A DNA stretch of 64,000 bases from positions 186,001-250,000 of the forward strand of contig CBDCHL010000002.1 in NCBI GenBank assembly GCA_965217195.1. Reading direction: 5' to 3'. The stretch is from UBA6623 sp965217195 (GTDB lineage Bacteria; Acidobacteriota; Terriglobia; Bryobacterales; UBA6623). Made by a program: the position numbers and the translations under genes. The notes under the pieces were generated by a model that saw only the letters and a program-made list of their open reading frames with translations, had not been told where the DNA came from and did no database searches. This document shows positions 24,883 to 33,000 of this stretch, piece by piece. Positions within the stretch are counted from its first letter, which is position 1. Every line of letters begins with the position of its first letter.

Positions 24883-25971
24883 ATGCCGATTTATCCCGAA
24901 ATTCTCGACCGGCAAATCGATCGCCTGTGGGCCGATATGGCCGAGCATTCGGAAGGCGACGAGCACGCCTTAATGCGCGCCTGCGCTTTGACTTTGATCG
25001 TCCTAACCGATAAGAGCGAGAATCCGGCGTCGGTTTCCGAGACTCTTGCCGAGCTGATGCAGACCCACCCCAGCCGCGCCATCGTAATCCGTCTAACCGC
25101 GGACGAGGGCGAGCATCTCGAAGCCGACGTGCGGGCATATTGTTGGATGCCGATGGGCCGGCGCCAACAGGTCTGCAGCGAGCAGATCGAAATCGAAACC
25201 TCCGCCGACAGCTTCGCGGATTTGCCGTCGGCATTGTTGCCGCTCATCGTTCCCGATCTTCCGGTCGTGCTGTGGTGTCGCAGCGAAACAGCCGCCGCTC
25301 TGCCGGCTTTCGCGGAACTGACCGACCTCGCCCCGCGAGTCATTTTGGACGTCGGTGAATTCGCGGACCCGGCCGGGGCGTTGGAAATGTGGACTCGACG
25401 TTCCCCATCCGTGGTCGCGACGGATCTGAGTTGGACGCGCCTAACCCGCTGGCGAGAGACCGTGGCACAGATCTTCGACAACCCGCTTTGCGCGTCACGG
25501 CTTGGGCGCCTGTCGCGGGTGACGATCTCCTATTGGGGCGGTTCGGAATCGGATATCCCGGTTTCCGCTTTGTTACTGGGGGGGTGGCTGGTCAATTGCC
25601 TTGGTTGGCAGTGGACCGGCACGGCGCCCTCCAACAACGGTGCGACAAGACTTGGCTTCAAGACGGGCGATGCGTCGGCTCACTTGAGCTTTTCCTACGC
25701 CGGCGACAAAGGTTCGGATAACCGTTTGGCGAGGGTTGTGCTCGCGACCGAGGACCAAGACGGAATCCTGGTCGCGCTCGATCGCGACGGCGATTATCTC
25801 GACATTCGCGTCAAAACAGGCGAAGCGGAACCCAGCGGAACCCGAGTGCTCTTCCCCGCCGAAGATGACGCCGCTGTCCTCAACGAAGAATTGCGCATCT
25901 TCACTCGCGACACGCAATTCGAATTCGCTCTCAACAGCGCCGCCAAGATCGCTGCATTCACAGCGGGCTGA
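24883..25971 (+). CDS. opcA: Glucose-6-phosphate dehydrogenase assembly protein OpcA
   Basis: A 362-residue cytoplasmic protein of the OpcA family, which activates or assembles glucose-6-phosphate dehydrogenase in cyanobacteria. Family-like segments are RACALTLIVLTD, HPSRAIVI, a cysteine-containing stretch (CSEQIEIE) and LPVVLWCRSE (about 125-135). Its position right behind zwf supports the name. The last bases lie in repeat D copy 3. Confidence 0.9.
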   Translation: MPIYPEILDRQIDRLWADMAEHSEGDEHALMRACALTLIVLTDKSENPASVSETLAELMQTHPSRAIVIRLTADEGEHLEADVRAYCWMPMGRRQQVCSEQIEIETSADSFADLPSALLPLIVPDLPVVLWCRSETAAALPAFAELTDLAPRVILDVGEFADPAGALEMWTRRSPSVVATDLSWTRLTRWRETVAQIFDNPLCASRLGRLSRVTISYWGGSESDIPVSALLLGGWLVNCLGWQWTGTAPSNNGATRLGFKTGDASAHLSFSYAGDKGSDNRLARVVLATEDQDGILVALDRDGDYLDIRVKTGEAEPSGTRVLFPAEDDAAVLNEELRIFTRDTQFEFALNSAAKIAAFTAG

Positions 25972-26040
25972 ACTTTCCGCATTGCGAGGCATAGAAACCG
26001 AGGCGAGGAAGGAACTCCACGCTCAGCCCGGTTCGCCCTC
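25966..26040 (+). repeat. Dispersed repeat D, copy 3 (diverged)
   Basis: CCGCATTGCGAGGCATAGAA, then GAGGCGAGGAAGGAACTCCA and CGCTCAGCCCGG, similar to 7874-7945 and 53670-53740. It begins at the very end of opcA. The rest of the gap to 26143 is GC-rich with a CGGCGGCGCCGCCGCCG-like run and no gene. Confidence 0.55.
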
Positions 26041-26143
26041 GGTTCACCCGGTTCACCGGGCTTGGATTGCAAATACGCCGGTTCCTATAGGCGCACACCC
26101 CGGCCCCGGCGGCGCCGCCGCCGCACGGCGTTACAATCGACTC

Positions 26144-26377
26144 ATGTCCAATGCCGGTACGCTCATCCGTTCCGATACCACCGCGCTCGTCGTGATCAAT
26201 CTCCAGGAAAAGCTCGTTCCGGCCATTGACGGCCGCGAAGAGGTGCCGGCCAACGCCGGCAAGCTTCTTCGCCTGGCGGAGACGGTAGGTCTCACGGCAT
26301 TCCTCACGACTCAGTACAGCAAGGGGTTAGGTCCCACCGTGCCCGAGATCACCGGCCTTAGGGAGGGCCAACGATGA
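26144..26377 (+). pseudogene. Isochorismatase-family hydrolase, N-terminal fragment
   Basis: Encodes the first third of a cysteine hydrolase of the isochorismatase-like superfamily: ALVVINLQEKLVPAI with the catalytic Asp position replaced by Asn (VIN instead of VVD), and TTQYSKGLGPTVPEI. After PEI the family resemblance stops, and the frame ends overlapping the ATG of the DUF1772 gene. Full proteins are about 180-200 residues. The matching C-terminal end of the same kind of protein lies 2.8 kb downstream at 29148-29313. Confidence 0.8.
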
Positions 26378-26868
26378 AGGAGTTCCTGGACATCCTGACC
26401 TTCGCTGCGGTGTTGGGTTCCGGCCTGGTTGCGGGAATCTTTTTCGCCTTCTCTACTTTCGTGATGCGAGCCCTCGGCCGGCTGCCGGAAAACCAGGGAA
26501 TTACTGCCATGAAGGCCATCAACGTTACCGTACTCAACCCCTGGTTCTTCCTCGCGTTCTTTGGAACGGGAGCAGTCTGCCTCCCGGTCGTATTTCTCGC
26601 TTTTGGGAGTGCAGCCGGCACACACCGGGCCTACCTACTGGTCGCGTGCGCCCTCTATTTGCTTGGGTGCCTTCTCGTGACGGTGGCATTCAACGTGCCC
26701 CTGAACAATCGGCTGGCGGCGGCCGAGCCCGATAGCGTGGGCGCAGAGGCGCTGTGGGCCCACTACCTCTCACGCTGGACTCTCTGGAATCACGTCAGGA
26801 CCGCCGCGTCACTGGCCGCGGCTGGTCTCTTCGCCATGGCCCTCCTTGGTAGACTCATCGGCGGCTGA
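26374..26868 (+). CDS. DUF1772 (anthrone oxygenase-like) membrane protein
   Basis: A 164-residue inner-membrane protein with four hydrophobic segments (about 7-28, 52-75, 85-105, 140-160). Motifs fit DUF1772: GIFFAFSTFVM, AMKAINVTVLNPWF, NVPLNNRLA, and WTLWNHVRT near the C-terminus. The family includes fungal anthrone oxygenases, but the bacterial role is unknown. A GGGAGGG ribosome binding site lies 5 bases before the ATG. It sits inside the interrupted isochorismatase gene, so it probably arrived with the downstream PQQ-propeller gene. Confidence 0.85.
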   Translation: MKEFLDILTFAAVLGSGLVAGIFFAFSTFVMRALGRLPENQGITAMKAINVTVLNPWFFLAFFGTGAVCLPVVFLAFGSAAGTHRAYLLVACALYLLGCLLVTVAFNVPLNNRLAAAEPDSVGAEALWAHYLSRWTLWNHVRTAASLAAAGLFAMALLGRLIGG

Positions 26869-26909
26869 GCCCGGCACGCAGCGTTTCAAAATCGTATGCT
26901 GCTTAGACA

Positions 26910-28703
26910 ATGTTAGGAAGAAGAAAACAAGCCGACGAACCGACTCGGCAGAAGCCGCTCCGCCTGCTGCCCGGCGTGGTCATCGTGGTGCTCCAATGGC
27001 TGTGCCTACTTGTTGTCCCGATCGTCGCTCCCTCGGATGTACCGGCGTACGTCGGCCCTCTGGGCGGACTCGTCGGGGTATTGGCGGTCGTAGCGTGGTG
27101 GGTGTTCTTCAGCCGCGCTCCTCGAGGCGAGCGCTGGGGCGCCCTCGTCCTGATGATCGTCGCCATGGTCGCGACATCGCGCATCCTCCACGAGTCGGTC
27201 GCGACGGGCAATATGGGGTTTCAGTTCGTCCTAAACGCGACCCCGTACCTGAGCCTCGCCTTCGTCGTTTGGGCCGTGGCCACCCGCCGCCTTGCTGACC
27301 GGCCTCGGCGCGCGGCGATGGTCGCGACCATCCTGCTCGCGTGCGGAGCGTGGACCCTTGTCCGCAGCGCCGGCATCACCGGCGATGGCGCCGCGGAGTT
27401 CGCGTGGCGGTGGACGGAGACTCCCGAGGAACGGCTCCTGGCCCAACCCGACGACGAGCCGACTCCGCTTCCGCCGGTTCCGGCGACTCCCGTTGTTCCG
27501 TCAGCTCCGTCAGATCCCTTGACTCCAGCGGCCCCAGAGACAGCACCCGACTGGCCCGGCTTTCGGGGCCCCGATCGCGACGGCATCATCCCGGGTGTGC
27601 GGATCGAGACCGACTGGTCGGCATCGCCGCCGGTCGAGCTGTGGCGCCGGCCGATCGGACCGGGTGTTTCTTCCTTCGCGGTCCGCGGCAACCTCCTCTA
27701 CACCCAGGAGCAGCGCGGTGACCACGAGGTCGTTGCCTGCTACAACGTGACCACCGGCGAAGCGGTGTGGAGGCACCGCGAGGCAGCCCGCTTCTGGGAC
27801 TCGCATGTCGGCGCCGGTCCGCGCGCGACGCCAGCCCTCAGCGACGGTCGCGTATACACATTCGGTGCCACCGGAATACTGAACGCGCTCGACGCCGCTG
27901 ACGGCGCCGTCGTATGGTCGCGCAACGCGGCGTCCGACACCGACGCGAAGCTCCCGTACTGGGGCTTTGTGAGCTCGCCGCTCGTGGTCGACGACATCGT
28001 CATCGTCCACACCGACGCGCTCGTCGCCTACGACCTCGCCACCGGCGATCCGCGCTGGTTCGGCCCGCCCGGCGGCGGGAGCTACAGCTCGCCACATCGA
28101 TTGACGCTCGACGGAATCGCCCAGATCCTGCTGCTGAGCGATGCCGGTGCGATCAGCGTCGCGCCGGCCGACGGCACGCTGCTCTGGGAGCACCCCTGGC
28201 CGGGCATCGGCATCGTGCAGCCGGCCCTGACCGCGGAGGGCGACGTCCTGATCAGCATGATCAGCGGCGGCGCCGCTCCAATCGGCACGCGCCGCATCGC
28301 GGTCGCCCGCGAACGCGGCGGATGGACCGTCGAAGAGCGCTGGACTTCGTTCCGGCTGAAGCCCTCCTTCAGCGACTTCGTCGTTCACAAAGCCCATGCC
28401 TTCGGTTTCGACGGCGGATTTCTGGCGTGCATCGACGTCGAGGACGGCAAACGCAAGTGGAAGGGAGGGCGCTACGGCCACGGCCGGCTCGTCCTGTTGC
28501 CCGACCAGGACTTGCTGCTGGTGCTGTCGGAGCAAGGTGAGTTGGCGCTGGTCGGGGCGGCCCCCGACCAGTTCACCGAGCTCGCGCGGTTTCCGGCGAT
28601 CGAGGGCAAGACCTGGAACCAGCCGGCGCTGGTCGGCGACGTCCTGCTCGTTCGCAACGGCCAAGAGATGGCCGCGTTCCGGCTGTCTCTCGTGGGCGGC
28701 TGA
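26910..28703 (+). CDS. Membrane-anchored PQQ-type beta-propeller protein
   Basis: A 597-residue protein. The first 155 residues contain four membrane helices (about 20-40, 48-66, 75-92, 103-120, with a further hydrophobic run near 133-150). A proline-rich linker (about 185-215) leads to a periplasmic propeller of PQQ/outer membrane assembly-type repeats: WPGFRGPDRDG start, then LYTQEQRGDHEVVACYNV, GEAVWRH and GDPRWFG-type blades. Catalytic PQQ enzyme residues are not evident, so a scaffold or binding role is more likely than a dehydrogenase. The region is visibly GC-richer than its flanks. It forms the core of the segment inserted in the isochorismatase gene. Confidence 0.8.
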   Translation: MLGRRKQADEPTRQKPLRLLPGVVIVVLQWLCLLVVPIVAPSDVPAYVGPLGGLVGVLAVVAWWVFFSRAPRGERWGALVLMIVAMVATSRILHESVATGNMGFQFVLNATPYLSLAFVVWAVATRRLADRPRRAAMVATILLACGAWTLVRSAGITGDGAAEFAWRWTETPEERLLAQPDDEPTPLPPVPATPVVPSAPSDPLTPAAPETAPDWPGFRGPDRDGIIPGVRIETDWSASPPVELWRRPIGPGVSSFAVRGNLLYTQEQRGDHEVVACYNVTTGEAVWRHREAARFWDSHVGAGPRATPALSDGRVYTFGATGILNALDAADGAVVWSRNAASDTDAKLPYWGFVSSPLVVDDIVIVHTDALVAYDLATGDPRWFGPPGGGSYSSPHRLTLDGIAQILLLSDAGAISVAPADGTLLWEHPWPGIGIVQPALTAEGDVLISMISGGAAPIGTRRIAVARERGGWTVEERWTSFRLKPSFSDFVVHKAHAFGFDGGFLACIDVEDGKRKWKGGRYGHGRLVLLPDQDLLLVLSEQGELALVGAAPDQFTELARFPAIEGKTWNQPALVGDVLLVRNGQEMAAFRLSLVGG

Positions 28704-29147
28704 CGAGCGTCGATCCGGACCACGAGTTGGAGCCGCCTCGGACCTACGAGTGATTTTCGGGGGACGCTCGTCGGTTGATGCCGGTGACGATATCCGGCAC
28801 AGCGGATTGTTCCTCCGTCACCTCCCTCGCAAGAAGTAATTCACCTCGCGCTAGCGCCCGATTGTCGTTTGCGGACCGTGGCCCGGGATCACAATCACGT
28901 CGTCATCGAGCGTCAACAGTTTCTCCCGAATCGACACGAGGATCCGCCGGGAATCGCCGCCCGGCGAGTCAGTGCGACCGATGCTGTCGCGGAAAAGCGT
29001 ATCGCCTGCAACGAGTTTGTTTTCGCCCGGAACGTGCAAGCTGATGCTGCCTTGCGTGTGCCCCGGGGTACGGAGCACATGAAACTCGCGGTTCGCCACG
29101 GCAACGGTGTCCCGTCGCGAACCAATACATCGATCTCGGGGATCTCT
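28704..29147 (-). pseudogene. Deleted partial copy of the RHH/RelE/MBL block
   Basis: This segment matches the downstream block at 29590-30270. The part 28822-29147 is nearly identical to the first codons downstream of the hydrolase stop and about half of the metallo-beta-lactamase gene (minus strand, LDDDVIVIPGHGP region). The part 28704-28800 matches the end of the antitoxin gene (GACCACGAGTTGGAGCC) directly joined to the end of the toxin gene (GATGCCGGTGACGATA), so about 250 bases of toxin are deleted. The minus-strand frame opens but lacks the MBL N-terminal metal-binding half. The copy ends exactly where the isochorismatase C-terminal fragment begins. Confidence 0.85.
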
Positions 29148-29313
29148 TGTGGCCGCTGATGCCGTCGGCTCGTGAAGCCCTTCCAATAAAGCCATTGGGA
29201 TCGAGAGAATGCGAAACGCCGGCGTGATTATCTCCTCAACCGAAATTGCGATCTACGAATTGCTCCGCGACAGCCGAAACGATGGGTTCAAACAGATGCT
29301 TGCGTATTTATAA
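29148..29313 (+). pseudogene. Isochorismatase-family hydrolase, C-terminal fragment
   Basis: One frame reads VAADAVGS, a TGA stop, then SPSNKAIGIERMRNAGVII and SSTEIAIYELLRD, ending FKQMLAYL. This matches the end of isochorismatase-like hydrolases (DAV-SR----K---LERMR-AG----TE-A--ELL----FK). The stop is at 29173-29175 where family members usually have Arg, a likely CGA to TGA change. The gene has therefore lost its middle to the inserted segment and also carries a nonsense mutation. It is too short to be found by length-based gene calling. Confidence 0.8.
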
Positions 29314-29361
29314 TGAGCTGGTTGTATATAATATGAATACATTTTCGGAGGGGAATTCATC
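29309..29361 (+). promoter_or_regulatory. AT-rich promoter region and RBS of the toxin-antitoxin operon
   Basis: Two TATAAT hexamers (29309-29314 and 29327-29332) lie in the most AT-rich stretch of this neighbourhood, followed by GGAGGGG about 8 bases before the GTG start of the antitoxin. No convincing -35 hexamer at the right distance was seen. RHH antitoxins usually repress their own promoter, so an operator may overlap here (inference). Confidence 0.35.
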
Positions 29362-29628
29362 GTGGTATCCAAAGCAACATCGGTGCGGCTCGATTCGGAA
29401 ACACTCTCGCGGCTCGACGTAATCGCAAAAGCCACGGACCGTTCAAGGGCTTGGCTGATGTCGCAGGCGATTCGTCGTTACGTCGAAGAAGAATTGTGGG
29501 TCGTCCAAGCGGTCGAGGAGGGAATCAAGGACGCCGACGAGGGCCGGACGGTAAGCGATAAGAAGGTTGGCGAGTGGATTGAGAGCATCGGTACCGACCA
29601 TGAGTTGGAGCCTCCTCGGTGCGACTGA
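29362..29628 (+). CDS. Ribbon-helix-helix antitoxin
   Basis: An 88-residue CopG/Arc-type protein: the N-terminal strand TSVRLDSETLSRLD and two helices (DRSRAWLMSQAIRRYVEE) form the DNA-binding fold; the acidic C-terminus (DADEGRTVSDKKVGEWIES) would cover the toxin. GTG start with GGAGGGG upstream. It overlaps the toxin gene by 10 bases. A remnant of a second copy of its 3' end lies at about 28704-28750. Confidence 0.9.
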   Translation: MVSKATSVRLDSETLSRLDVIAKATDRSRAWLMSQAIRRYVEEELWVVQAVEEGIKDADEGRTVSDKKVGEWIESIGTDHELEPPRCD

Positions 29629-29921
29629 TTTGGTCACGCAAAGCCCTCAGCGACCTACAACAGATTCGTGATTTCATCGGGGCGGACAACGTTCAAGCCG
29701 CCGGAGAACTTCTCAAGAGGATCAGATCCTCGACGAGGCGTCTCACTCGTCACCCCGGCCTTGGACGCCCCGGCCGTGTATCCGGCTCACGAGAACTGGT
29801 GCTGTCAGGTACTCCTTATGTCGTTTGGTATCGAGTAGAACGAGACGCTGTTGCCGTGCTCCGAGTGATCCACGGGGCGCGCTCGTGGGTCGATGCCGTC
29901 GACGATAACGATCCCCGCTAG
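29619..29921 (+). CDS. RelE/ParE-family toxin
   Basis: A 100-residue toxin of the RelE/ParE fold: MRLIWSRKALSDLQQIRDFI at the start, PGLGRPGRVSGSRELVLSGT in the middle and VVWYRVERDAVAVLRVIHGA near the end, the standard pattern. The GTG start lies within the antitoxin gene. Members either cleave mRNA on the ribosome (RelE) or inhibit gyrase (ParE); this sequence looks more ParE-like, but the target cannot be decided here. Confidence 0.9.
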   Translation: MRLIWSRKALSDLQQIRDFIGADNVQAAGELLKRIRSSTRRLTRHPGLGRPGRVSGSRELVLSGTPYVVWYRVERDAVAVLRVIHGARSWVDAVDDNDPR

Positions 29922-29942
29922 CGAACCGGTTTACCCTTCTCG

Positions 29943-30575
29943 TCAAAGCCCTCGCAAAAAGTAATTCATCTCGCGCTCGCGCCCGATTGTCGTTTGTGGA
30001 CCGTGGCCCGGGATCACAATCACGTCGTCATCGAGCGTCAACAGTTTCTCCCGAATCGACACGAGGATCCGCCGGGAATCGCCGCCCGGCAAGTCAGTGC
30101 GACCGATGCTGTCGCGGAAAAGCGTATCGCCGGCAACGAGTTTGTTTTCGCCCGGAACGTGCAAGCTGATGCTGCCTTGCGTGTGCCCCGGGGTATGAAG
30201 CACATGAAACTCGCGGTTCGCCACGGCAACGGTGTCCCCGTCGCGAACCAATACATCGATCTCGGGGATCTCGGGCGGCGCCATACCCACCCAACTCGCC
30301 TGCGTCTCGAGTTGACTCCGGAGTTCCAGATCGTTCTCATTCATGTAGACCGGGGCGCCGGTCAGTTTCTTCAGCTTGGCGGCGCCTCCGATGTGATCGA
30401 TGTGTGCGTGGGTGATGACGATGGCCTGGACTTTTAGCGAGTGTCGATCAAGAATCTCGGTGACAGCCTCGATTTCATCCCCCGGATCGATCACGATCGC
30501 TTGGCCCGATTCCGGCTCGCCGAAGATTGAACAATTGCATTGCAACGGGCCGACCGGGAGGATTTCATGTAACAT
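29943..30575 (-). CDS. MBL-fold metallo-hydrolase (glyoxalase II-like)
   Basis: A 210-residue metallo-beta-lactamase-fold hydrolase, cytoplasmic. The metal motif THAHIDHIGG (HxHxDH) lies at about 77-86, the next His in HTPGHTQGS, an Asp in AGDTLFRDSIGRTD, and a final His in VIPGHGP. These are all ligands of a binuclear site. The YcbL-type subgroup acts as glyoxalase II or on related thioesters; the substrate is unproven. A half-length copy lies at 28822-29147. The gene is convergent with the toxin-antitoxin operon. Confidence 0.92.
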   Translation of the reverse strand: MLHEILPVGPLQCNCSIFGEPESGQAIVIDPGDEIEAVTEILDRHSLKVQAIVITHAHIDHIGGAAKLKKLTGAPVYMNENDLELRSQLETQASWVGMAPPEIPEIDVLVRDGDTVAVANREFHVLHTPGHTQGSISLHVPGENKLVAGDTLFRDSIGRTDLPGGDSRRILVSIREKLLTLDDDVIVIPGHGPQTTIGREREMNYFLRGL

Positions 30576-30669
30576 GGCGGGTATAATATCAACTTCATAT
30601 TAGGGGGTCGACACGTTGGCCCCGTAAGCTCATTGCCCGTCTACACCGGCCGGCCGGAGACCCGCAACC

Positions 30670-31098
30670 ATGGATATCCTTTCCCGTTGGCTCCATATCG
30701 CAGCTTCCGTTGTCGCCGTCGGCGGCCTGGTCTACGCGCGTTTCGTGCTGACTCCCGCCATGCAAAGCTTGGCGGCTGAGCAACGCGCGCTCCTGTCCGA
30801 ACAAATCGCCAAGCGTTTGCGTCCCATCGCCGTCGCGGCGATCGTTCTGGTGATGGGCTCGGGAGTCTACAATTTGATCCGCGTGATGGAACGCGGAGTG
30901 ACAAGGGACTATCACATGGCCTTCGGCGTCAAGTTTCTTCTCGCTCTGCACGTCTTGGCTATGCTCTATATCGCGTCCGTCCCTCCCGGCGGGGATGCCG
31001 CGCGCGACGCGAAACGTTCTCGGCTGCTGTTGGGAGGCGCGCTGTCGGGTTTGGTCGTCTTGGCTCTAGGGGCGTACTTGCGTTCGCTCCACGGCTGA
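30670..31098 (+). CDS. Four-helix membrane protein (CopD/DUF2269-like)
   Basis: A 142-residue inner-membrane protein with four hydrophobic helices: about 5-27 (IAASVVAVGGLVYARFVL), 55-75, 92-110 and 117-138. The helix pattern with LHIAASVVAVGG and a LLALHVLAMLY-type third helix resembles the CopD-like or DUF2269-like families, but I see no His pair that would prove haem or copper binding. It lies 14 bases upstream of ygfZ and may be cotranscribed. Confidence 0.6.
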   Translation: MDILSRWLHIAASVVAVGGLVYARFVLTPAMQSLAAEQRALLSEQIAKRLRPIAVAAIVLVMGSGVYNLIRVMERGVTRDYHMAFGVKFLLALHVLAMLYIASVPPGGDAARDAKRSRLLLGGALSGLVVLALGAYLRSLHG

Positions 31099-31112
31099 AT
31101 GCGGGTCCATCG

Positions 31113-32042
31113 ATGACGGGCTATCGCGCGTTGCATGAATCAGCCGCTTGGATCGACATTTCCGATCGCGGTAGGATCAAGGTTACCGGGGAAGACCGGA
31201 CCCATTTCATCCACGCGATGTCGACGAATGACATCGAAAAGCTTTCCTCCGGCGAAGGAATTCAGACCTTATTCTTGAACGGTCAGGGTCATATCCAAGC
31301 TGATGTTCGTGTCTTCGTCGCCGAAGACCATGTGCTGCTCGACTGTGACGCTCGTCGCCGTGAAACACTACCACTTCACCTGGAAAAGTTCATTGTGATG
31401 GATGACGTCGCTCTCGAGGATGTGGGCGGTTTCCTGGCAGCGATCGCAGTCGAGGGCCCCCAAGCCGAACAGGTTGCGAAACAGCTGACGGAAGTGACTC
31501 TCCCTCCACCAGGTGAGCTGACGCACGTCAGGAGTGGCCGGGCTCGAATCGCGCGCGGTTCGATAACGGGGGCGGCCGGTCTTTGGTTCGTCGTACCCGC
31601 GGAAGAAAGAGACGAGTGGATTCGGCGCTTGGAATCCGCCGGTGCGCTTGCGGCCGACGAAGAAGCACGGCAAACGGTGCGCGTCGAGAACGGGATTCCA
31701 CTCGAAGGCGTCGACTATCCCGACAAAACCATTCCACAGCAGGCAGATCGCTTGGAGGCCGTTTCCTTCACCAAGGGTTGCTACCTAGGCCAGGAAATAG
31801 TCGAACGAGTCCGTTCGCGGGGAAATTTACGACGCCGTCTCGAACGTGTAGAGGTCGACTCCAACGAGCCTCCTCCTCCGGATTCTCCGGTTTTCCTTGG
31901 CGAAAAGGAAGTTGGACGATTGACCAGTCCCGCATTTTCGCCAACAATGGGGAGAGTGCTGGCCTTCGCCTTGATGCGAAGCGAAGCAGCACACGGCGAG
32001 ACTTTGACCGTGGACGGGCATCATGCCCGCATCAGGCGGTAG
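31113..32042 (+). CDS. ygfZ: Folate-binding protein YgfZ (iron-sulfur cluster helper)
   Basis: A 309-residue tetrahydrofolate-binding protein of the GcvT/YgfZ group that helps maintain iron-sulfur enzymes. The signature KGCYLGQEIVERV (about 222-234) contains the conserved Cys. The N-terminal half has FIHAMSTNDIEKL and GQGHIQADVRVF as in YgfZ. It lacks partners that would make it the glycine cleavage T protein. Length is normal. Confidence 0.92.
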   Translation: MTGYRALHESAAWIDISDRGRIKVTGEDRTHFIHAMSTNDIEKLSSGEGIQTLFLNGQGHIQADVRVFVAEDHVLLDCDARRRETLPLHLEKFIVMDDVALEDVGGFLAAIAVEGPQAEQVAKQLTEVTLPPPGELTHVRSGRARIARGSITGAAGLWFVVPAEERDEWIRRLESAGALAADEEARQTVRVENGIPLEGVDYPDKTIPQQADRLEAVSFTKGCYLGQEIVERVRSRGNLRRRLERVEVDSNEPPPPDSPVFLGEKEVGRLTSPAFSPTMGRVLAFALMRSEAAHGETLTVDGHHARIRR

Positions 32043-32081
32043 ACCCAGGTTCGGGTCTACGGAACTGGGACTGCGAAACGA

Positions 32082-32158
32082 ATGGGTACTGTACCGAGCG
32101 CCGACCGAATAGGTTCCGTTGAATCACTAGCTGCATTCGGCGCGAAGTGGACTGTACC
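32082..32158 (+). repeat. Dispersed repeat B, copy 2
   Basis: Matches 68-137 through TACTGTACC, AGCGCCGA, CGAATAGGTTCCGTTGAA and GGCGCGAA. GGACTGTACCTG follows, so the GTACC motif borders both ends. It lies between ygfZ and the PP2C gene. Confidence 0.6.
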
Positions 32159-32213
32159 TGATTTTTTCACAACCCCTCGCTGCGTAGTCTGAACTCTTGC
32201 CGACAGATCTTTT

Positions 32214-32927
32214 ATGACGAAAAGCTTCGGCATGACCCACGTCGGGTTGGTGCGGTCCAACAACGAGGACTCCTACGCCGCCGATCCGACAATGGGGCTG
32301 TTCGTCGTCGCTGACGGTATGGGTGGCGCGAAGGCCGGAGAGCGAGCCTCGCGCATCACGGTCGACACCGTCATTGCGGAGATGAAGCAAGCGGGAGAAT
32401 CCGCCGGACTCGACCGCTTGTCCGAATCGATCCAACTCGCCAACCGCAACGTGCGCTGGGAGGCGGGCCAAAACCGACAATACGCAGGCATGGGAACCAC
32501 TGTTGTCGCTGTGCTGGTCAACGAATCTCGCGCTCATGTCGCGAACGTCGGCGACAGCCGGGCATACCTCCGCACCGCCGGCGAACTTTACTGCGTCACG
32601 ACCGACCACACATGGATCAACGAAGTCGGCCGCGGATTGGGTCTCACCGAGAAGCAGCTTCGCACGCACCCGTACCGCAATGTGCTTACGAAGGCGGTCG
32701 GGGCCGATGACTCCCTGGAGGTCGAGACGCACATCATCGAGTTTTCTCCGCGGGACCTCATTCTGCTGTGCTCGGACGGGCTCCACAATGTAGCCGGCGA
32801 GGAAGCCCTCGTACGCAATCTCGAAGCGGATGGCTCCCTGGAAGAAAAATGCGAGGGGCTGATCGAGGCCGCGCTCGAAAAAGGAGCACCCGATAACGTC
32901 ACAGTCGTGCTGATCGAGCAGTCTTGA
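32214..32927 (+). CDS. PP2C-family Ser/Thr protein phosphatase
   Basis: A 237-residue cytoplasmic metal-dependent phosphatase of the Stp/PrpC group, counterpart of bacterial Ser/Thr kinases. Metal-binding motifs are VRSNNEDSY, VVADGMGGAKAGE (Asp-Gly), VGDSRAYL and CSDGLHN, and an ending PDNVTVV with the last Asp. All catalytic aspartates are present. No kinase is adjacent; one kinase gene of this window (49688-53529) is interrupted. Confidence 0.94.
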   Translation: MTKSFGMTHVGLVRSNNEDSYAADPTMGLFVVADGMGGAKAGERASRITVDTVIAEMKQAGESAGLDRLSESIQLANRNVRWEAGQNRQYAGMGTTVVAVLVNESRAHVANVGDSRAYLRTAGELYCVTTDHTWINEVGRGLGLTEKQLRTHPYRNVLTKAVGADDSLEVETHIIEFSPRDLILLCSDGLHNVAGEEALVRNLEADGSLEEKCEGLIEAALEKGAPDNVTVVLIEQS

Positions 32928-33000
32928 CACCTGGCTCTCCGCGCCCATCTCGGCGTTTCTTCATCGCTTCGCTTCGGGCAATGCGATATCTTCTTGAACG

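Noticed and set aside
29148..29313. Stop codon recoding (TGA read as an amino acid) in the isochorismatase end
   Set aside because: The gene also lacks its middle third, and other genes in the window use TGA as a normal stop.
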